The notes under the pieces were generated by a model, which had not been told where the DNA came from, searched no databases, and saw only the letters and a program-made list of their open reading frames with translations. A DNA stretch of 26,049 bases from the NCBI GenBank assembly GCA_030849065.1, contig JASAON010001430.1:1-26049 (forward strand), in the 5' to 3' direction. Position numbers and translations under genes: made by a program. Shown piece by piece: positions 24,225 through 26,049 of the stretch. This stretch comes from Jaenimonas drosophilae. Lineage: Eukaryota; Euglenozoa; Kinetoplastea; Trypanosomatida; Trypanosomatidae. Within the stretch, counting starts at the first letter, position 1. The number at the start of each line of letters is the position of its first letter.

Positions 24225-25294
24225 AGAAGGTGGCCCAAATCCCCACCGAGACCCCCTTTGCTCTCCACGCTTGTCTGAGCGGAGATCTTTGGGTAGGATG
24301 TGCGCCAGCGGAGGCAGCCCCTGCTGCACGCGCGCCGTCCTTCCAAAGTCCCTTCACTCACGGGTCCATACGCCACGACGCAAGCAAACGTTGGGCTGCT
24401 CCTCCTCCTTTTACCACCACCCCTGTTTATCGGGGGGACAAGGAGAGGGTGGAGTAGTGAGCCATCTCCTTCGCTCATTTTTCTATTTTGAAGTACCGCA
24501 GTCTGGTGAGTTGGGTGAGACCCGCTGCCTATGTTCCATGTTGTTGCGTTCTTCTTCTTCTAGGATGTATATTTCTGCAATTTTTCTGCGTGGCCGCATG
24601 GCTTGCTTGGTGCGCGAGTCCGCGCGTACGCCACCCGCTAACCACAAAAAAAAAAACCTCCGAACACATTTCATTCTCCATATGGTGTGAAGACAAGTCT
24701 CGCGACCGGTTGTCGAAAGAACGCTGCTCAACCACTCACTCTCTCACAACACACGCGCACTTACAGCAAAGGTCCATGGAAGGCTGGAATGAGTCACGGA
24801 CGCAATGAAAGCAAAACATCAACAGCAGGCAGATATATATTGCTTTGTTTCACTACCCTTTCTTGTCGGTTTTACCTACCATGATTTCCTCCATTTACCT
24901 CAATTTTTCCTTCTCTTCCGTTTCGCTGTGTTTGATCTTTGCTTTCTGCGCCAGGAACAATTCCCTGACGCCCCCCAGCCGCCTCTCAACGTGAGGTGGG
25001 CTGGTGTGTGATGATGCCGCAATAAAGTGAAAGCGCGCCCACACACCAACCCACCAACCCCACGCACGACCAGGTGAGAATTCAGTGTTGGTTGATCTTT
25101 GTACTTCATGGCTCTGTCTGCCATCTGATGTGTCGCACCATGTTCGGAGCAGCCACGCCACGACTGCCCTCCCACCCAAATACCCCTCCCTCTGTTACAA
25201 AACACGCTCCCAATTTCACTCCTCTTCGAAGGTAGATTTCAGCCGACAATAGACGAAGCCGGGGGGACCTAAGCCCCGTGAAGCGAGGCCGGTG
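24225..25294 (+). other. Region without a recognisable gene, orphan splice acceptor
   Basis: About 1.07 kb with a base mix unlike the rest: few triplet repeats, more neutral composition. It holds a run of 11-12 A near 24646 and a very long pyrimidine-rich stretch (about 24840-24952) ending at AG 24953-24954. After that AG no frame of any length starts with ATG on the + strand. Near 25260-25290 there is a small GC-rich inverted repeat (gggg-acctaag-cccc). It may be the 3' UTR of the BAR gene plus the flank of the retroelement. Confidence 0.5.
24896..24954 (+). promoter_or_regulatory. Orphan splice-acceptor-like tract
   Basis: Pyrimidine-rich over about 55 bases (tttttccttctcttccgttt and further), ending gcgccag at 24954. 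It matches the acceptor pattern seen ahead of real genes here but no coding frame follows before the retroelement. Confidence 0.4.
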
Positions 25295-26049
25295 TCACGA
25301 TACCATGTGAGAGTAAAGGGGGGAAAAAGACGAATGCAATAACCAAGCTCGACTGCTGAACGCTCGCTGTCCAACGCAGCACACATTGCTCATGTACCGT
25401 TTCGTTGAATCAAAGCAACCCCAGCCGCCAGCCGAGGCGTCTGCGCACACTATGAAATCATAGTCCGCCTCGGTGTAGGATACTTGGCGCTGGTCAGCAA
25501 TCTGCCACCAATCGTTTCACCCAGTTCCTGAAGTTGTTTTCTAACCAAATGATCCAGGTAGGGAATCTCATCGTCCCAGTCGTAACCCGCGGCCACCCGG
25601 TGGTCCACCCCACGGTAAGCTCGTAACAGGCGGAAAGCGCCTGCTGGGTTTATCTTCGTCGTATGCAACGCGTCCATTAGCAAAGATATCACCGACGCGA
25701 AAGACCTGCAACTGAAACGCTCAAATTGTAATGCCAGTCTCATATTTGCCAATGTTTAGCTGAGTTGCTTCCAAGCCTGTCGGTGCTGTTCCACTGGTAC
25801 TCCTCCCCGAAGAACACCTCGTCCTCAATGCGTCGTAAAACGGTGTGGATCATTACAAGTGTACTGATGTCCACAATCGTCCACTTGATAGTTTGTCCCA
25901 CCGCCACACTCCATGTCGCTCCCGTAGAAATTGGAATTGTGCGCAAACAGTGGTACTCCCCGCCCCTGGCCCGGAAAATAAAACTGCTTCCGGTGGCCTC
26001 AGGCGCGTGAGACGACCATTGCGCTATGCACATAGCGGGGGGAAGCGTG
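25295..26049 (-). pseudogene. Broken reverse transcriptase-RNase H retroelement
   Basis: Read on the minus strand from the window edge leftward, three frames carry parts of one retroelement polyprotein. Frame one (26049 to 25740) has a reverse-transcriptase palm-like block, FIFRARGGEYHCLRTIP then GATWSVAVGQTI; it ends in TGA and its start is outside the window. Frame two (about 25743 to 25450) has the thumb/connection-like block FASVISLLMDALHTTKINPA, LLRAYRGV and DWDDEIPYL. Frame three (about 25490 to 25295) has an RNase H start, DFIVCADASAGGWGCF (DASAGGWG at 25441-25418), ending in TGA. No YxDD-like catalytic box is visible between the first two blocks, so part of the palm seems deleted. The order RT, connection, RNase H with a DAS-GGWG motif points to tyrosine-recombinase (DIRS/VIPER-like) or Ty3-like elements; I cannot separate them. 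It runs opposite to the genes and lacks their triplet-repeat bias. Confidence 0.7.

Noticed and set aside
23364..24329. Minus-strand open frame (321 codons) opposite the BAR gene
   Set aside because: Its Leu/Val/Gly-rich translation is what the reverse of Lys/Ala/Asp-rich helix codons gives. No independent start signal.
25261..25290. GC-rich inverted repeat as an rRNA or tRNA fragment
   Set aside because: The arms are only four bases and no tRNA cloverleaf or known rRNA motif could be matched by eye.

Overview
The window reads as nuclear DNA of a kinetoplastid-like euglenozoan, probably a bodonid-type flagellate rather than a trypanosomatid. I cannot name a species. The reasons are: ten protein genes all on the + strand with no introns, short spacers with a pyrimidine tract and an AG dinucleotide ahead of most start codons (the arrangement expected for spliced-leader trans-splicing of a polycistronic unit), and a Mex67-type mRNA exporter with an N-terminal CCCH zinc finger, which is a kinetoplastid trait. 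TGA, TAG and TAA all end genes, and the eRF1 encoded here has normal stop-recognition motifs, so the genetic code is standard.

Layout, left to right: an ankyrin-repeat protein (178-2625); a very acidic, repeat-rich protein of unknown family (3303-6518); strumpellin, the WASH-complex subunit WASHC5 (6677-10240); a 58-residue putative membrane protein that may be frameshifted (10415-10591); a Uba4/MOCS3-type E1-like enzyme with a rhodanese domain (10966-12393); two Mex67/NXF1-like mRNA export factors (12647-14308 with an RGG/Asn-rich N terminus, 15988-17760 with a CCCH finger) separated by a 1.7 kb spacer; eRF1 (18053-19417); a three-part protein made of a degenerate phosphoglycerate kinase, a cyclic-nucleotide-binding-like domain and a hydrophobic C-terminal domain (20376-23111); and a small BAR-domain protein (23472-24224). 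After about 1.1 kb without a recognisable gene, the right edge (25295-26049, minus strand) holds a broken reverse transcriptase/RNase H retroelement.

The genes do not form one pathway, as expected for a kinetoplastid polycistronic unit. There are loose themes: mRNA export and translation (two Mex67-like proteins, eRF1, and Uba4 for tRNA thiolation through Urm1) and endosomal membrane/actin work (strumpellin, the BAR protein). The most unusual item is the PGK-CNB-membrane fusion, whose kinase domain has lost several catalytic and nucleotide-binding residues. It looks like a metabolic enzyme turned into a sensor, scaffold or membrane-associated pseudoenzyme.

Triplet microsatellites of the (ATG/GAT/TGA) and (CAA/AAC/ACA) classes run through both spacers and genes. 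Read in different frames they give the Asp, Ser, Asn, Gln and Thr runs in many of the proteins. They are heavy in the first three genes and nearly absent from eRF1, the PGK fusion, the BAR gene and the retroelement.
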